64,000 bases of DNA from Desulfovibrionaceae bacterium (lineage in GTDB: Bacteria > Desulfobacterota > Desulfovibrionia > Desulfovibrionales > Desulfovibrionaceae). Of the stretch, positions 8,224 through 17,690 are shown piece by piece. Position numbers and translations under genes: made by a program. The first letter of the stretch is position 1; each line of letters starts with the position of its first letter. The stretch lies in assembly GCA_029011315.1 (NCBI GenBank), contig JAQXLA010000008.1, positions 1 through 64,000 on the forward strand, written 5' to 3'. Under the pieces are notes generated by a model that saw nothing but the letters and a program-made list of their open reading frames with translations, was not told the origin of the DNA and ran no database searches.

Positions 8224-10287
8224 ATGTCCAACATGGATGGCCAGCGAACCTACGCCCTTGTCGGCACTGGAGGCTGCGGCAAGACTTCCCTGGCGGAAAT
8301 GCTGCTTTTCAATAGTGCGGCGATCGGTCGTATGGGCAATATTGAAGAGGGGACGACGGCGCTTGATTATGAGCCGGAAGAAATCAAACGGCGCGGTTCC
8401 ATTCAGCCGGGATTTGCCACGTTTCAGTGGAACAAGTCTCGGCATTTTCTGATCGATGCTCCAGGAGATGCCAATTTTTCCGGGGATCTTCCTCTCCTGC
8501 TGACTGGCGCTGATGGCGTGGTTTTTGTCGTCGATGCCGTAGACGGTGTGCGGCCTCAGACGCGTAAAATTTGGAAAGAAGTTCGGTCTGAACACCTTCC
8601 GACTATTGTCTTTGTTACAAAAATGGATCGGGAACGGGCTGATTTTGATACAGCTTGTTCCGGATTGGCATCCGTCTTGGGCATGAAAAACGTAATTTTG
8701 ACCATGCCTATATTGGAAAAGGATCAGTTCACCGGATATATCGATATTCTAGAAGGCAAGGCGTATCGCTTTACCGAGGGTGGAACTGAGGAAATGCCGA
8801 TTCCCGCAGATTTGCTGGATGAATTTTCTGTCCTTCGCGATACGACGATTGAAAATATTGCGGAATCTGATGACGCCTTGATGGAAGCCTACCTGGAAAC
8901 TGGTGAACTGGATGCCGATTCCCTGCAAAAAGGGCTGAGAGCCGGTGTCTTGGCCTGCACATTAATTCCAGTCGTCGTCGGAGCCTCTGCGTTGAACCGC
9001 GGCGGCGCACAGCTTCTCAATGCCATATCCCGCTGGTTCCCGTCGCCTCTGGAAGTGAAAGACAGATATCACGATGCAACGGGCAATGTCTGCGCAGTAG
9101 CTGAAAACGGTTCAGCCTGTGGAGTCATCTTCAAAACAATAGCTGATCCTTTTGCCGGACAATTGAATATCATGCGGGTTATTTCCGGTACGATCGGGAC
9201 GGATTCTACGCTGAAAAACATGCGAAGCGGAGAGATGGAACGAACCGGTACACTGTTGTATCTGGTTGGAAAAAATCAAATTCCCTGCAAGGATCCTCTC
9301 GGTCCCGGTGTCATCGTCGCTGTGGGAAAACTGAAAAATACGAAAACCGGCGATACGCTCTGTGATGACAAAAAGAACGTTGTTCTGCAAATGCCGACTC
9401 TGCCACCTCAGCTGATTATGTTTGCTCTGGCTCCCAGGGAAAAAGGCGACGAAGATAAAGTGTATGCTGCTGTGCAGAAGCTGCTTGACGAGGACATCAC
9501 GCTTCGCCTGGATCGTGATGAGGAAACCGGCGATATTCTGCTGTATGGTATGGGGCAGATGCATATTGAAACGGCTGTGGAAAAAGCCAGACGCCGGTAT
9601 AAGGCTGACATTGTTCTGAAAACGCCTCGCGTTCCGTATAGAGAAACAATACGCGGCAAAGTTCAGGTGCAGGGCAGGCATAAGAAACAGAGCGGCGGGC
9701 GAGGCCAGTTTGGGGACTGCTGGATTGAAATGGAACCTATGCCGCGTGGAGGCGGCTACGTTTTTGAGGATGCCATCGTTGGCGGCGCAATTCCCCGCAA
9801 CTACATTCCTGCTATTGATAAAGGTATTCAGGAATCTGCTGCCAGAGGCTTTTTGGCCGGATATCCTGTAGTAGACTTTAAAGTTCGTTTGTATGATGGC
9901 AGCTATCATACCGTTGACTCTTCGGAAATGGCTTTTAAAATAGCCGGATCTCTTGCCTTCAAAAAAGCCATGGAAAGCCTGAAGGCAGTGCTTCTGGAGC
10001 CTATTGTGCTGCTTTCCGTTTCTGTACCGGATGAATACATGGGAGATGTCATCGGAGATCTCTCTTCCCGTAGGGGCAAGGTGCTGGGGTCGGATTCTCA
10101 GGCCGGTATTACGGAAATTCGTGCCCATGTTCCTATGAGTGAAGTGCTTCGATATGCTCCTGATCTCCGCTCCTTTACAGGCGGTCAGGGCGTCTTCACC
10201 ATGGATTTCGATCATTATGAAGAAGCACCTCAACCTGTTGTTGAGAAGGTTGTTGCTGAGCACAATAAACAGAAGCAGCATGATTGA
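8224..10287 (+). CDS. Elongation factor G-like GTPase (EF-G paralogue)
   Basis: A 687-residue protein with full EF-G domain order: GTPase domain, beta-barrel domain II, domain III, domain IV starting around residue 475, and domain V. Its G-motifs differ from housekeeping EF-G. The P-loop is GTGGCGKT (residues 14-21), not AHIDAGKT; G3 is DAPGDANF (78-85), so the catalytic histidine is Asp82; G4 is TKMD, not NKMD. These changes are typical of the EF-G-like family known beside canonical FusA, whose role is not settled. Canonical fusA in the str operon should exist elsewhere. The ATG has an AGGAGAGG site and the gene ends in a strong terminator. Confidence 0.8.
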   Translation: MSNMDGQRTYALVGTGGCGKTSLAEMLLFNSAAIGRMGNIEEGTTALDYEPEEIKRRGSIQPGFATFQWNKSRHFLIDAPGDANFSGDLPLLLTGADGVVFVVDAVDGVRPQTRKIWKEVRSEHLPTIVFVTKMDRERADFDTACSGLASVLGMKNVILTMPILEKDQFTGYIDILEGKAYRFTEGGTEEMPIPADLLDEFSVLRDTTIENIAESDDALMEAYLETGELDADSLQKGLRAGVLACTLIPVVVGASALNRGGAQLLNAISRWFPSPLEVKDRYHDATGNVCAVAENGSACGVIFKTIADPFAGQLNIMRVISGTIGTDSTLKNMRSGEMERTGTLLYLVGKNQIPCKDPLGPGVIVAVGKLKNTKTGDTLCDDKKNVVLQMPTLPPQLIMFALAPREKGDEDKVYAAVQKLLDEDITLRLDRDEETGDILLYGMGQMHIETAVEKARRRYKADIVLKTPRVPYRETIRGKVQVQGRHKKQSGGRGQFGDCWIEMEPMPRGGGYVFEDAIVGGAIPRNYIPAIDKGIQESAARGFLAGYPVVDFKVRLYDGSYHTVDSSEMAFKIAGSLAFKKAMESLKAVLLEPIVLLSVSVPDEYMGDVIGDLSSRRGKVLGSDSQAGITEIRAHVPMSEVLRYAPDLRSFTGGQGVFTMDFDHYEEAPQPVVEKVVAEHNKQKQHD

Positions 10288-10305
10288 TTTTCCTCTATAA
10301 GTCTT

Positions 10306-10336
10306 GCCGGGGGAATGTTCATTCTCCCGGCTTTTT
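10306..10336 (+). terminator. Rho-independent terminator after the EF-G-like gene
   Basis: A 12-bp G+C-rich stem (10306-10317 with 10320-10331, one G-T pair) closes on a very short loop and is followed by five T. From here to the tRNA at 10500 I see only an A+T-rich leader and a small dyad near 10385-10398. Confidence 0.85.
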
Positions 10337-10499
10337 GCTACACGATGAAAAAACTTGTTTTTTTTTATTCCTGATTTACACTGTCTCTCCATAGAGAGTT
10401 TTCCTTTTTTGTTTTGCCGAAACCCCGAGATTTTCGTTCTGAAGATGATATGAAGGGAAGTCGGTCTCCTTTGGCAAAGACTGAGAAGACCATCTTTGC

Positions 10500-10582
10500 G
10501 CGAAAGTGGCGGAATTGGTAGACGCACCGGACTTAGAATCCGGCGGGCAACCATGGGGGTTCAAATCCCCCCTTTCGCACCA
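10500..10582 (+). tRNA. tRNA-Leu (anticodon UAG)
   Basis: A complete cloverleaf is visible. The acceptor arm GCGAAAG (10500-10506) pairs with CTTTCGC (10572-10578). The anticodon stem CCGGA/TCCGG encloses loop CTTAGAA with anticodon TAG at 10534-10536. A class II long variable arm follows, and the T-arm GGGGG/CCCCC encloses TTCAAAT. Discriminator A and CCA are encoded (10579-10582). It reads leucine CUN codons. The next base begins an ATG in frame with the carboxypeptidase gene. Confidence 0.97.
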
Positions 10583-10630
10583 ATGTCTGTTCCGAGTGCC
10601 GACTGCCTATGCAGTTATGCTGTTTATTAT

Positions 10631-11530
10631 ATGATTGTGAATATATTGGATTTTTTTATAAATATAAGAAAGCTTGCCGTAACAATAGCCTGGGTTGCGG
10701 TTGTCTTTTTTTGTGCTTCTGCTGTTCAAGCAGGCTCTGTGCACGGCGCGGCGCATTCGGCATTGCTTCTGAATGCATCGAACGGCCGCATTCTCTATTC
10801 AAGAAATGTCGATAGAAAAATTCCTCCAGCATCGTTAACAAAAGTGCTGTCCATTCTGGTCGTCATGGACGCTGTGCATGCCGGGCGTGTCAAATTGAGC
10901 GACAAGGTACGAATCAGCCCTCGTGCCGCACGACAGAGCGGATCCCGTTTGAATCTGCGTGCTGGAGAGAGAATAGCCTTAGAGGATTTGCTGAAGGGAA
11001 TGGCTGTGGCGTCGGGCAATGATGCAGCCATGGCTGCTGCCGAGCATGTCGGACGCGGATCTGTCAGCCGGTTTGTGTTTATGATGAATGCGAAGGCGAG
11101 GCAGATTGGCATGACGCGGAGCCATTTTATGACGCCTCATGGATTGCCCGCTTCCGGTCAGGTTACGACAGCTTCGGATATGGCGAAGCTTGCCCGATAT
11201 TATTTGAGAAATTATCCAAAAGCGGCAAGATATCATGCCATTCCTGCAATTACGCACAGGGGAAGAATAAAGTTCAATACCAACAGGCTGCTTGGATCTT
11301 TTCCAGGGATTGATGGCCTGAAGACGGGCTGGACTTCTTCTTCAGGATACAACATTATCGCAACGGCTGTGCGATCAGGCAGACGCTTGATTGCCGTAGT
11401 TTTGGGATCGCAAAGCTCCGGCATGCGCAGTGCCGAAACAGCAAAATTGCTGGAAGCAGGTTTCAGTGGCAAGTTTTCTGCTGAAACAAAAAAGAAAAGA
11501 AACGGACGGAAACTCCAGCGCCGTTCGTGA
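10631..11530 (+). CDS. D-alanyl-D-alanine carboxypeptidase (PBP5/DacA family)
   Basis: A 299-residue penicillin-binding serine peptidase that trims the terminal D-alanine from peptidoglycan stem peptides in the periplasm. The three active-site motifs are present: SLTK (Ser68, Lys71), SGN and KTG. The N-terminus is a signal peptide (MIVNILDFF...SAVQA) of about 34 residues. There is no PBP5-type C-terminal domain II or amphipathic anchor; the protein ends in a short basic tail. The start is uncertain: ATG 10631 has no obvious ribosome site, and an in-frame ATG at 10583 abuts the tRNA-Leu CCA, so mRNA may arise by read-through and tRNA processing. gatC follows after 33 bases. Confidence 0.85.
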   Translation: MIVNILDFFINIRKLAVTIAWVAVVFFCASAVQAGSVHGAAHSALLLNASNGRILYSRNVDRKIPPASLTKVLSILVVMDAVHAGRVKLSDKVRISPRAARQSGSRLNLRAGERIALEDLLKGMAVASGNDAAMAAAEHVGRGSVSRFVFMMNAKARQIGMTRSHFMTPHGLPASGQVTTASDMAKLARYYLRNYPKAARYHAIPAITHRGRIKFNTNRLLGSFPGIDGLKTGWTSSSGYNIIATAVRSGRRLIAVVLGSQSSGMRSAETAKLLEAGFSGKFSAETKKKRNGRKLQRRS

Positions 11531-11563
11531 TGTTTTCAACGTTTACAAACAGGATAGAGATCA

Positions 11564-11848
11564 ATGCTGACTACGGAAGATTTGCTGCATCTTGCCCGCT
11601 TGGCAAGATTGTCTCCTGATGAAGCGGAGTTGAAGCGGTTTGGAGCTCAGTGCGGTGAGGTTCTTCGGTATATGGACTGTCTCTCTGAAGTGAATACGGA
11701 CGCGGTGGATCCTCTGTATTCGCCTGTGGAACACAGTACACCGTATAGAAAGGATGAACCCCGCAATGGATGTTCCCGCGATATGCTGCTGGCCAATGCT
11801 CCGGAACGGGACGGACAATTTTTTGCAGTGCCGAAAATTGTCGGATAG
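11564..11848 (+). CDS. gatC: Asp/Glu-tRNA amidotransferase subunit C
   Basis: A 94-residue GatC, the linker subunit that wraps GatA and GatB in the complex converting Glu-tRNA(Gln) or Asp-tRNA(Asn) to the amide forms. The N-terminal helix (TEDLLHLARLARLSPDEAE) and the late segment with RKDEP and the conserved AP-x-R/D-G-x-FFAVPKIV ending are diagnostic. The ATG has an AGGATAGAG ribosome site. It is followed 33 bases later by gatA; gatB is not in this cluster. Confidence 0.93.
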   Translation: MLTTEDLLHLARLARLSPDEAELKRFGAQCGEVLRYMDCLSEVNTDAVDPLYSPVEHSTPYRKDEPRNGCSRDMLLANAPERDGQFFAVPKIVG

Positions 11849-11881
11849 CGGCAGCTATATTTTTTAAGGAGAATCTGCGAG

Positions 11882-13354
11882 ATGTCGGATTATACGCTTG
11901 CATCGCCTTCTGATGCCTTACTTCAATTATCCCTCAGGAATGCCAGGGAACGCCTGCGCAATCGCGAAAATACGTCTGAAGAGCTTGTATCAGCCTGTTT
12001 AAGTAGAATTCATGCAACAGAACCAGATCTGAATGCACTGATCACCGTACGCGATGAAGCTTTGGAAGAAGCGCGTCAGATAGACAAAAGCGGCATTGAT
12101 GCGAAGAAGCCTCTGCACGGCATTCCTGTTACAGTAAAAGACGCGATCGTTACGTCCGGAATACGAACAACGGCCGGATCCAGGATCCTTCAAAATTTTA
12201 TCCCGTTTTATGATGCTGAAGTTGTCCGCAGACTGCGCGAAGCCGGTGCGATTATTGTCGGCAAAAATAATATGGATGAATTTGCCATGGGATCTTCTAC
12301 GGAAAATTCCAGTTATGGTCCTGCGCACAATCCTGCCAATACAGAGTGCGTTCCCGGAGGATCCAGCGGGGGATCCGCAGCCAGCGTTGCTGCCTTCCAG
12401 TGCTACGCATCGTTGGGGACAGATACAGGCGGATCAATTCGTCAGCCTGCCGCGCTCTGCGGATGTGTCGGCTTGAAGCCAACATACGGCAGTGTTTCCC
12501 GGTATGGCGTGATTGCATACGGATCGTCCCTGGATCAGGTCGGTCCTTTGACCAGAACCGTAGATGATGCTGGAATTATGCTGTCTGTCATTGCTGGGCA
12601 TGATGCAAAGGATTCGACTTCTTCCCCGTCTGCTCCGGTTGTTACGGAAGATGATTTGAGCGTAATCGCCTCCCGGACGGATCTAAACGGCGTTAAGATT
12701 GGCATCCCCAGGGAATTTCTTTCAGAGGGATTGGATGAAGGTGTCGCTGCCGTATGCCGTGAAACAGAACTCCACGCACGGGATCTGGGAGCAGAAATCA
12801 GAGAGGTTTCCCTGCCGCATGCCACGCGTGAAGCCATTGCCGCCTACTATGTCATCGCCATGGCTGAAGCCAGTTCCAATCTGTCCCGTTTTGACGGTGT
12901 GCGCTACGGATATCGGACAGAAGCCGCCGAGGATATCGATGATCTGTATACAAGATCCCGTACGGAAGGCTTTGGAAAAGAGGTGCAGAGACGCATTCTT
13001 TTGGGAACCTATGTGCTGTCGGCTGGATATTATGATGCGTATTATCGCAAGGCTGCCCAGGTTCGCCGGCTGATTCGAGAGGATTATCTCGCGGCTCTGG
13101 AGCAGTGCGATGTATTGCTGGCTCCCGTTTCTCCTGTAACGGCCTGGAAACTTGGATCCATTGTTGAGGATCCTTTGAAAATGTATCTGATGGATATCTT
13201 TACGGTTTCCCTGAACCTTTCCGGGCTTCCCGGGCTTTCTTTTCCTGCAGGTCGGGCGGGGGGCATGCCTGTAGGCATGCAGCTGATAGGGCGACCTTTT
13301 CAGGAAAAGGACATTCTATCTGTCGGACATGTTTTAGAAACATGCCGGAGGTAG
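11882..13354 (+). CDS. gatA: Asp/Glu-tRNA amidotransferase subunit A
   Basis: A 490-residue amidase-signature enzyme that releases ammonia from glutamine for tRNA-dependent amidation. The Ser-cisSer-Lys machinery is visible: the lysine in VTVKDAI (about residue 83), the cis-serine in [11 protein letters not shown] and the nucleophile in [16 protein letters not shown]. The length is normal for GatA. The start has a TAAGGAG site. The stop is only three bases before the ccmE ATG, so the amidotransferase and cytochrome maturation genes appear co-transcribed. Confidence 0.95.
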   Translation: MSDYTLASPSDALLQLSLRNARERLRNRENTSEELVSACLSRIHATEPDLNALITVRDEALEEARQIDKSGIDAKKPLHGIPVTVKDAIVTSGIRTTAGSRILQNFIPFYDAEVVRRLREAGAIIVGKNNMDEFAMGSSTENSSYGPAHNPANTECVPGGSSGGSAASVAAFQCYASLGTDTGGSIRQPAALCGCVGLKPTYGSVSRYGVIAYGSSLDQVGPLTRTVDDAGIMLSVIAGHDAKDSTSSPSAPVVTEDDLSVIASRTDLNGVKIGIPREFLSEGLDEGVAAVCRETELHARDLGAEIREVSLPHATREAIAAYYVIAMAEASSNLSRFDGVRYGYRTEAAEDIDDLYTRSRTEGFGKEVQRRILLGTYVLSAGYYDAYYRKAAQVRRLIREDYLAALEQCDVLLAPVSPVTAWKLGSIVEDPLKMYLMDIFTVSLNLSGLPGLSFPAGRAGGMPVGMQLIGRPFQEKDILSVGHVLETCRR

Positions 13355-13357
13355 CGC

Positions 13358-13768
13358 ATGAGAGGCAATGCAAGCCATGCGGCAGTCTACGCAGTCGCTT
13401 TGCTGCTGTTTCTCGGCGGTGCCGGATATCTTGTCTGGTCAGGTTTTTCTCAGGGCAGCATGTATTTTCTGGATATTTCAGAAGTCAGGGATCTTCCAGA
13501 AGATCCCGAGCGCCGTATTCGCATGTTCGGCACGGTTTTACCTTCGGGACTGCAACGTTCTGCTGACGGCATGTTTGTGCGGTGTGTTCTGCAGGATCGT
13601 CAGGATCCGAATCAGAAAATGTATCTGGAATATCATGGAGCGCTTCCGGACGCCTTTAAGGCCGGAGCGGAAGTTATCGTGGAGGGTAGTGTTTCATCCG
13701 GTATTTTTCGAGCCTCAACATTAATGACAAAATGTCCTTCAAAATATCAGAAGGACAATAGAATTTAA
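13358..13768 (+). CDS. ccmE: Cytochrome c maturation haem chaperone CcmE (Cys-type)
   Basis: A 136-residue periplasmic haem chaperone with one N-terminal membrane anchor (about residues 9-28) and an OB-fold domain. Classical CcmE binds haem covalently through a histidine in HxxxY. Here the site reads CPSKY (Cys126, Tyr130), the CxxxY form described for Desulfovibrio and some archaea (System I*). The ATG follows a CGGAGG ribosome site. It heads the ccmE-F-A-B-C-D series. Confidence 0.92.
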   Translation: MRGNASHAAVYAVALLLFLGGAGYLVWSGFSQGSMYFLDISEVRDLPEDPERRIRMFGTVLPSGLQRSADGMFVRCVLQDRQDPNQKMYLEYHGALPDAFKAGAEVIVEGSVSSGIFRASTLMTKCPSKYQKDNRI

Positions 13769-13781
13769 TAGGGTTTGTTTC

Positions 13782-15707
13782 ATGAATACCGTTGCGTTTT
13801 TTGCAATAGTGCTTGCGGCGTTCTTAGCCCTGATCGGATCGGCCGTCTCTCTGTGGGCTGTATGGAAATTGGAAAAAGGCCATCATCCGTATGTTGGTAC
13901 CGTTGTATTCTATGCGGAAAAGATACATGATGCGCAGTTCTGGCTTTTGAGCTTTGCATCAGCAGTCTTGCTGTGCAGACTTGTGCAAAATGATTTTTCT
14001 CTGGCGTACGTAGCCGATTATACAGATCGAAGTCTTTCCTTTTTTTATAAAATTACGGCTTTTTGGGCAGGTCAGTCCGGTTCTCTGCTTTTCTGGGCTT
14101 TGTGTACAGTCGTTATCGGGCTCTTTTTTGCAAAAGGAGAGTTTTATCAAAGACTCTCGCATGCAACGCGTTTATGGTATCTGACTTTCTTTTTAGGCAT
14201 CATGGCGTTTTTTTGTGTTCTGCTTTGCGCGTGGAGCAATCCATTTGAACCTGTCATCGGTGCGATTCCTGCTGACGGACGGGGATTAAATCCGTTGCTG
14301 AGAAATCCGGGTATGATTTTTCATCCTCCGCTTCTTTTTTTAGGTTATGCGGGGCTCACTGTTTCAGGCTGTTTGGCTCCTGCACAGGCTTTGGCTTCCC
14401 GGGGATCGTTGCAAGAACCGAATTGGATTTTGGGATGCCGTTCCTTTTTGCTTTCTTCCTGGAGCTTCCTGACGGCTGGAATCGTTCTTGGCGCCTGGTG
14501 GGCCTATATGGAATTGGGGTGGGGAGGATATTGGGCATGGGATCCAGTTGAAAACGCTTCTTTGGTTCCATGGCTGTTTGCCACGGCTCTACTGCATCTC
14601 CGTTTGGCTCAGACCCGATCCGGGCTATTTGTTCGGAGCAATGTTGGCCTTGCCGGAATAACGCTGCTGTCTGCTTTTTTTGCGACATTTATTGTTCGAA
14701 GCGGCATCATTCAATCTGTTCACGCGTTCAGCGATAACGCAATCGGATTTCCTTTGCTGCTTTTTCTTGCGGCAGGAATCGTCGTGATTGTTTCAGCCTC
14801 GTTTGTGATGCCGACCGGAAAGACTCATCTGCCGAATCCTCTGACTAAAGAAGGCATGATGTTCTTTTTTGCTTGCGGCTGTCTTTTTCTGGCCGTTTTG
14901 ATTTCCATTGCAACATTTTGGCCGGTTTTGACGGCTCAGGGCGGAGGGAATCAACAGGGACTGACTGCAGCTTTTTATAATCGTGCCTGTCTGCCGTTTT
15001 TTACTCTGCTGATTTGGATGCTCAGTCTTTGCTTCGGATTTAAATGGAGATCGGGACTGTACTGGAATGTTATCGGATGGATTCTCGTATCTGAGGCCGT
15101 TCAGGCAGGCGTTTTGTATTTTGTGGGCTATCATAATCTTGTGGCACTGTTCGGAATCGTAGGATCCATCGGTGTTGTGATCGCTGTCATCTGGCATATT
15201 GCCGGCAGCATCCGTACTCCAGAAAAGATTGGGGCAGCCTGTGTTCATTTAGGACTTGGCATTGTCGCTTTAGGCATCGCTGTATCCGGACCGTACAGTA
15301 CGGACTTTGAAAGCACTTTGGAAAGAGGAGAAGGTGTTGGTTTCGGTCAATATGAAATCCGTCTTGATCGTCTCCACGAAGGACAGACTCCGGAATATAT
15401 CTGGATAGAAGCTGGACTGAAGGTGCTGAAAGACGGCAAAACCGAAGGCTTTCTTACTCCTCAGCGCCGTATTTATCATAGCTGGGAAGGCATGGCATTC
15501 GCTGAAGCATCGACACTGTTTTCTTTAGGAACGGAGCTGTATGCTTCGTTAATCGGTGTGGAAGATTCAGGCAGGGTGACAGTTCGAATCAGTACGCATC
15601 CTCTGGTTAACTGGTTATGGATTGGCGGCAGCATGATGTGTTTCGGAGCATTTTTCTGGCTTTTCGGCAGAAGAACCGGTAAAGCGGAGACCGGCAGTGA
15701 ATGTTGA
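13782..15707 (+). CDS. ccmF: Cytochrome c haem lyase subunit CcmF
   Basis: A 641-residue polytopic membrane protein that joins haem from CcmE to apocytochrome CXXCH motifs. The periplasmic tryptophan-rich WWD-type motif is clear (GGYWAWDPVENASLVPW, near residue 250), and the N- and C-terminal membrane segments flank a large periplasmic domain at about residues 500-610. Length and layout are normal. The stop overlaps the ccmA ATG by seven bases. Since ccmH is absent from the cluster, CcmF may act alone as the lyase, as proposed for System I*. Confidence 0.94.
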   Translation: MNTVAFFAIVLAAFLALIGSAVSLWAVWKLEKGHHPYVGTVVFYAEKIHDAQFWLLSFASAVLLCRLVQNDFSLAYVADYTDRSLSFFYKITAFWAGQSGSLLFWALCTVVIGLFFAKGEFYQRLSHATRLWYLTFFLGIMAFFCVLLCAWSNPFEPVIGAIPADGRGLNPLLRNPGMIFHPPLLFLGYAGLTVSGCLAPAQALASRGSLQEPNWILGCRSFLLSSWSFLTAGIVLGAWWAYMELGWGGYWAWDPVENASLVPWLFATALLHLRLAQTRSGLFVRSNVGLAGITLLSAFFATFIVRSGIIQSVHAFSDNAIGFPLLLFLAAGIVVIVSASFVMPTGKTHLPNPLTKEGMMFFFACGCLFLAVLISIATFWPVLTAQGGGNQQGLTAAFYNRACLPFFTLLIWMLSLCFGFKWRSGLYWNVIGWILVSEAVQAGVLYFVGYHNLVALFGIVGSIGVVIAVIWHIAGSIRTPEKIGAACVHLGLGIVALGIAVSGPYSTDFESTLERGEGVGFGQYEIRLDRLHEGQTPEYIWIEAGLKVLKDGKTEGFLTPQRRIYHSWEGMAFAEASTLFSLGTELYASLIGVEDSGRVTVRISTHPLVNWLWIGGSMMCFGAFFWLFGRRTGKAETGSEC

Positions 15708-16342
15708 AGCTGCTGCATGTTGATAAAAAATTCGGTGATCATGTCGTCCTGAGAGATATTTCCTGTCGTATAGATCAGGGTATTACGCTTCTTACAGGCA
15801 GAAATGGATCGGGAAAAAGTACCTTTTTGCGCCTGTTAGCCGGATTGTATCGACCTACGTCCGGAATTATTCAGAATGATTTTCCCCGGTTGGAAGTGGG
15901 GTTTCTGGATCATGATTCCTTTTTCTATAATGATTTGACAGCTCTGGAAAATTTAGCTTTTTGGGAAAAAATGCAGAGCAGAAAACCGAATCGGGATGAT
16001 CTTGAAGCCATGCTGCGGCATATGGGATTGCAGCGTGCGGCCGACAGGCGTGTGAGAACGTTTTCCAGAGGCATGGTTCAACGATTAAGCCTTGCCAGAC
16101 TTTTGCTTCAAAAGCCTAAATTATGGCTTTTGGATGAACCCTGTACAGGTTTGGATACGGCAAGCCGTGAACAATTTTATGCAGAGATTCTTGCGGCAGC
16201 TCGGTCGGGATCGACAGTCATCTGGATTACGCATGATCTTGACGCTGAACGCCGTTATGCAGATTCCCTTCTGGAATTATCTGGAGGCAAATTGCTTGCG
16301 CACAGTTCCGTATTTCATGCTGCGGAGGCGATGGCGACATGA
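15701..16342 (+). CDS. ccmA: Haem exporter ATPase CcmA
   Basis: A 213-residue ABC ATPase that powers release of holo-CcmE together with CcmB. Walker A is TGRNGSGKST, the signature region is FSRGMVQRLSLARLL and Walker B is LWLLDEPCTG. The gene overlaps ccmF by seven bases and ccmB by four (ATGA), consistent with translational coupling. Confidence 0.93.
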   Translation: MLKLLHVDKKFGDHVVLRDISCRIDQGITLLTGRNGSGKSTFLRLLAGLYRPTSGIIQNDFPRLEVGFLDHDSFFYNDLTALENLAFWEKMQSRKPNRDDLEAMLRHMGLQRAADRRVRTFSRGMVQRLSLARLLLQKPKLWLLDEPCTGLDTASREQFYAEILAAARSGSTVIWITHDLDAERRYADSLLELSGGKLLAHSSVFHAAEAMAT

Positions 16343-17007
16343 TTCGTGCAGCTCTATCTGTGGCGGGAAAAGATTTTCGCCTGATTTTCATGAGAAGCAC
16401 GGGTTTTGCACAGGCTTTTTTATTCGGTCTTCTGCTGGTATTCGTTCTCAGTCTTTCACGGGATCCTGGAGCGCAGTTTGAGGCACAGAATGCCGCCGCG
16501 ATTTTCTGGCTGATTTCTCTTTTTTGTCAGACTGTATGCTGCGGCATGCTTTTTGCAGTGGAAGAGCAGAATCATGCCGGAAGAGGACTTCTTTTAACGT
16601 CCGTACCTGTACAAAGCCTGTGGCTTGGAAAAATGATAGCGGGATTCTGCTTTCTTCTCGGTATCCAGCTGGCAATCGTCCCGGCACTTGTCATTTTTTT
16701 GAATATGCAGACAGGTCCTTTATGGGGAGTGGCTGTTGTCGAAACTCTGCTCTGCGATTTGGGCCTTGCCCTGTGCGGTTCGCTGCTGGGAGCCTTGTCG
16801 CAGGGGCATGGTTCCAAAGACATGCTGTTTTCTGCAGTGCTTTTTCCTTTTATGCTGCCAATTTTGCTGGCTGGAATACGCGCAGTGGCCTGTGGCTTTG
16901 GTCAAATAGACTTTGATACGCAGTGGCTGGGGTTGACGTTCGCTTTTGATGCGGTGTTTGCCGCAGCTGGGCTGATTTTATTTCCCTTTGTATTTTCAGG
17001 AGAGTAG
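16339..17007 (+). CDS. ccmB: Haem exporter permease CcmB
   Basis: A 222-residue integral membrane partner of CcmA with six predicted membrane segments spread through the protein. Features such as the EEQNHAGRGLL cytoplasmic loop and the N-terminal KDFRLIFM segment fit the CcmB family. It starts at the ATGA overlap with ccmA; its stop lies within the ribosome-site region of ccmC. Confidence 0.93.
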   Translation: MIRAALSVAGKDFRLIFMRSTGFAQAFLFGLLLVFVLSLSRDPGAQFEAQNAAAIFWLISLFCQTVCCGMLFAVEEQNHAGRGLLLTSVPVQSLWLGKMIAGFCFLLGIQLAIVPALVIFLNMQTGPLWGVAVVETLLCDLGLALCGSLLGALSQGHGSKDMLFSAVLFPFMLPILLAGIRAVACGFGQIDFDTQWLGLTFAFDAVFAAAGLILFPFVFSGE

Positions 17008-17009
17008 TC

Positions 17010-17690
17010 TTGTCTGTTTTTGTTTCTCTGCTTGCGGGGATTCTGCTTGCCTCGGCTCATGCCGTTGCTGTTCTGTATGCTCCTGATGATGCTTTGATAG
17101 GAGCTGTTCAGAAAATTGTCTATATTCATATTCCCTGTTCGTGGTGGTCTCTGTTTTCCTTTTTTCTGGTTTGCGCATGCAGTATCGGGTGGCTCATTAC
17201 CAAACGCAAGCAGTGGGATATATTGGCTGCAGCAGCAGCGGAAATAGGGCTGCTGTTCAATACGGGCTCTTTACTGACCGGCATGCTATGGGGACGGTAT
17301 TCCTGGGGAGTCTGGTGGACATGGGATCCGAGGCTGACTACGGCCCTGGTTTTATGGTTCCTCTATGCCGGCTATCTTCTGTTTCGTCAAACTGACATAT
17401 CGGATTCGCGTCGGGCGAATTTATCAGCTGTTTTGGGCATTCTTTTTTGTCTTGATGTCCCGCTTGTGTTTTTTTCTGCCCGAATTTGGCGTTCCATTCA
17501 TCCCGCTGTTTTTGCAGCGGAACAAGGCGGAATGGAACCGGAAATGCTGCATACGGTCATCATCTGTCTATGTGCTTCCGGACTCTATTGGGCTGTATTA
17601 CTCTTTGGGCGGTATCGTTTTGCGGTGTTGAAGGACAGAGTGAATCGTCTTGAACAGCTAGCTTGCGAAGAGGAGTCGGACAATGATTGA
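17010..17690 (+). CDS. ccmC: Haem handling protein CcmC
   Basis: A 226-residue polytopic protein that loads haem onto CcmE. The WWD motif WGVWWTWDPRLTT lies near residue 95, with an IHIPCSWWS segment before it and a second conserved region HPAVF later. It starts with TTG, supported by an AGGAG site seven bases upstream and by its position two bases after the ccmB stop. The last eight bases overlap ccmD. Confidence 0.93.
   Translation: MSVFVSLLAGILLASAHAVAVLYAPDDALIGAVQKIVYIHIPCSWWSLFSFFLVCACSIGWLITKRKQWDILAAAAAEIGLLFNTGSLLTGMLWGRYSWGVWWTWDPRLTTALVLWFLYAGYLLFRQTDISDSRRANLSAVLGILFCLDVPLVFFSARIWRSIHPAVFAAEQGGMEPEMLHTVIICLCASGLYWAVLLFGRYRFAVLKDRVNRLEQLACEEESDND

Noticed and set aside
9112-10554. 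480-codon open frame on the minus strand
   Set aside because: It lies opposite the EF-G paralogue and runs into the terminator and tRNA; the residue pattern is that of a shadow frame (many His, Asn, Arg, no domain).
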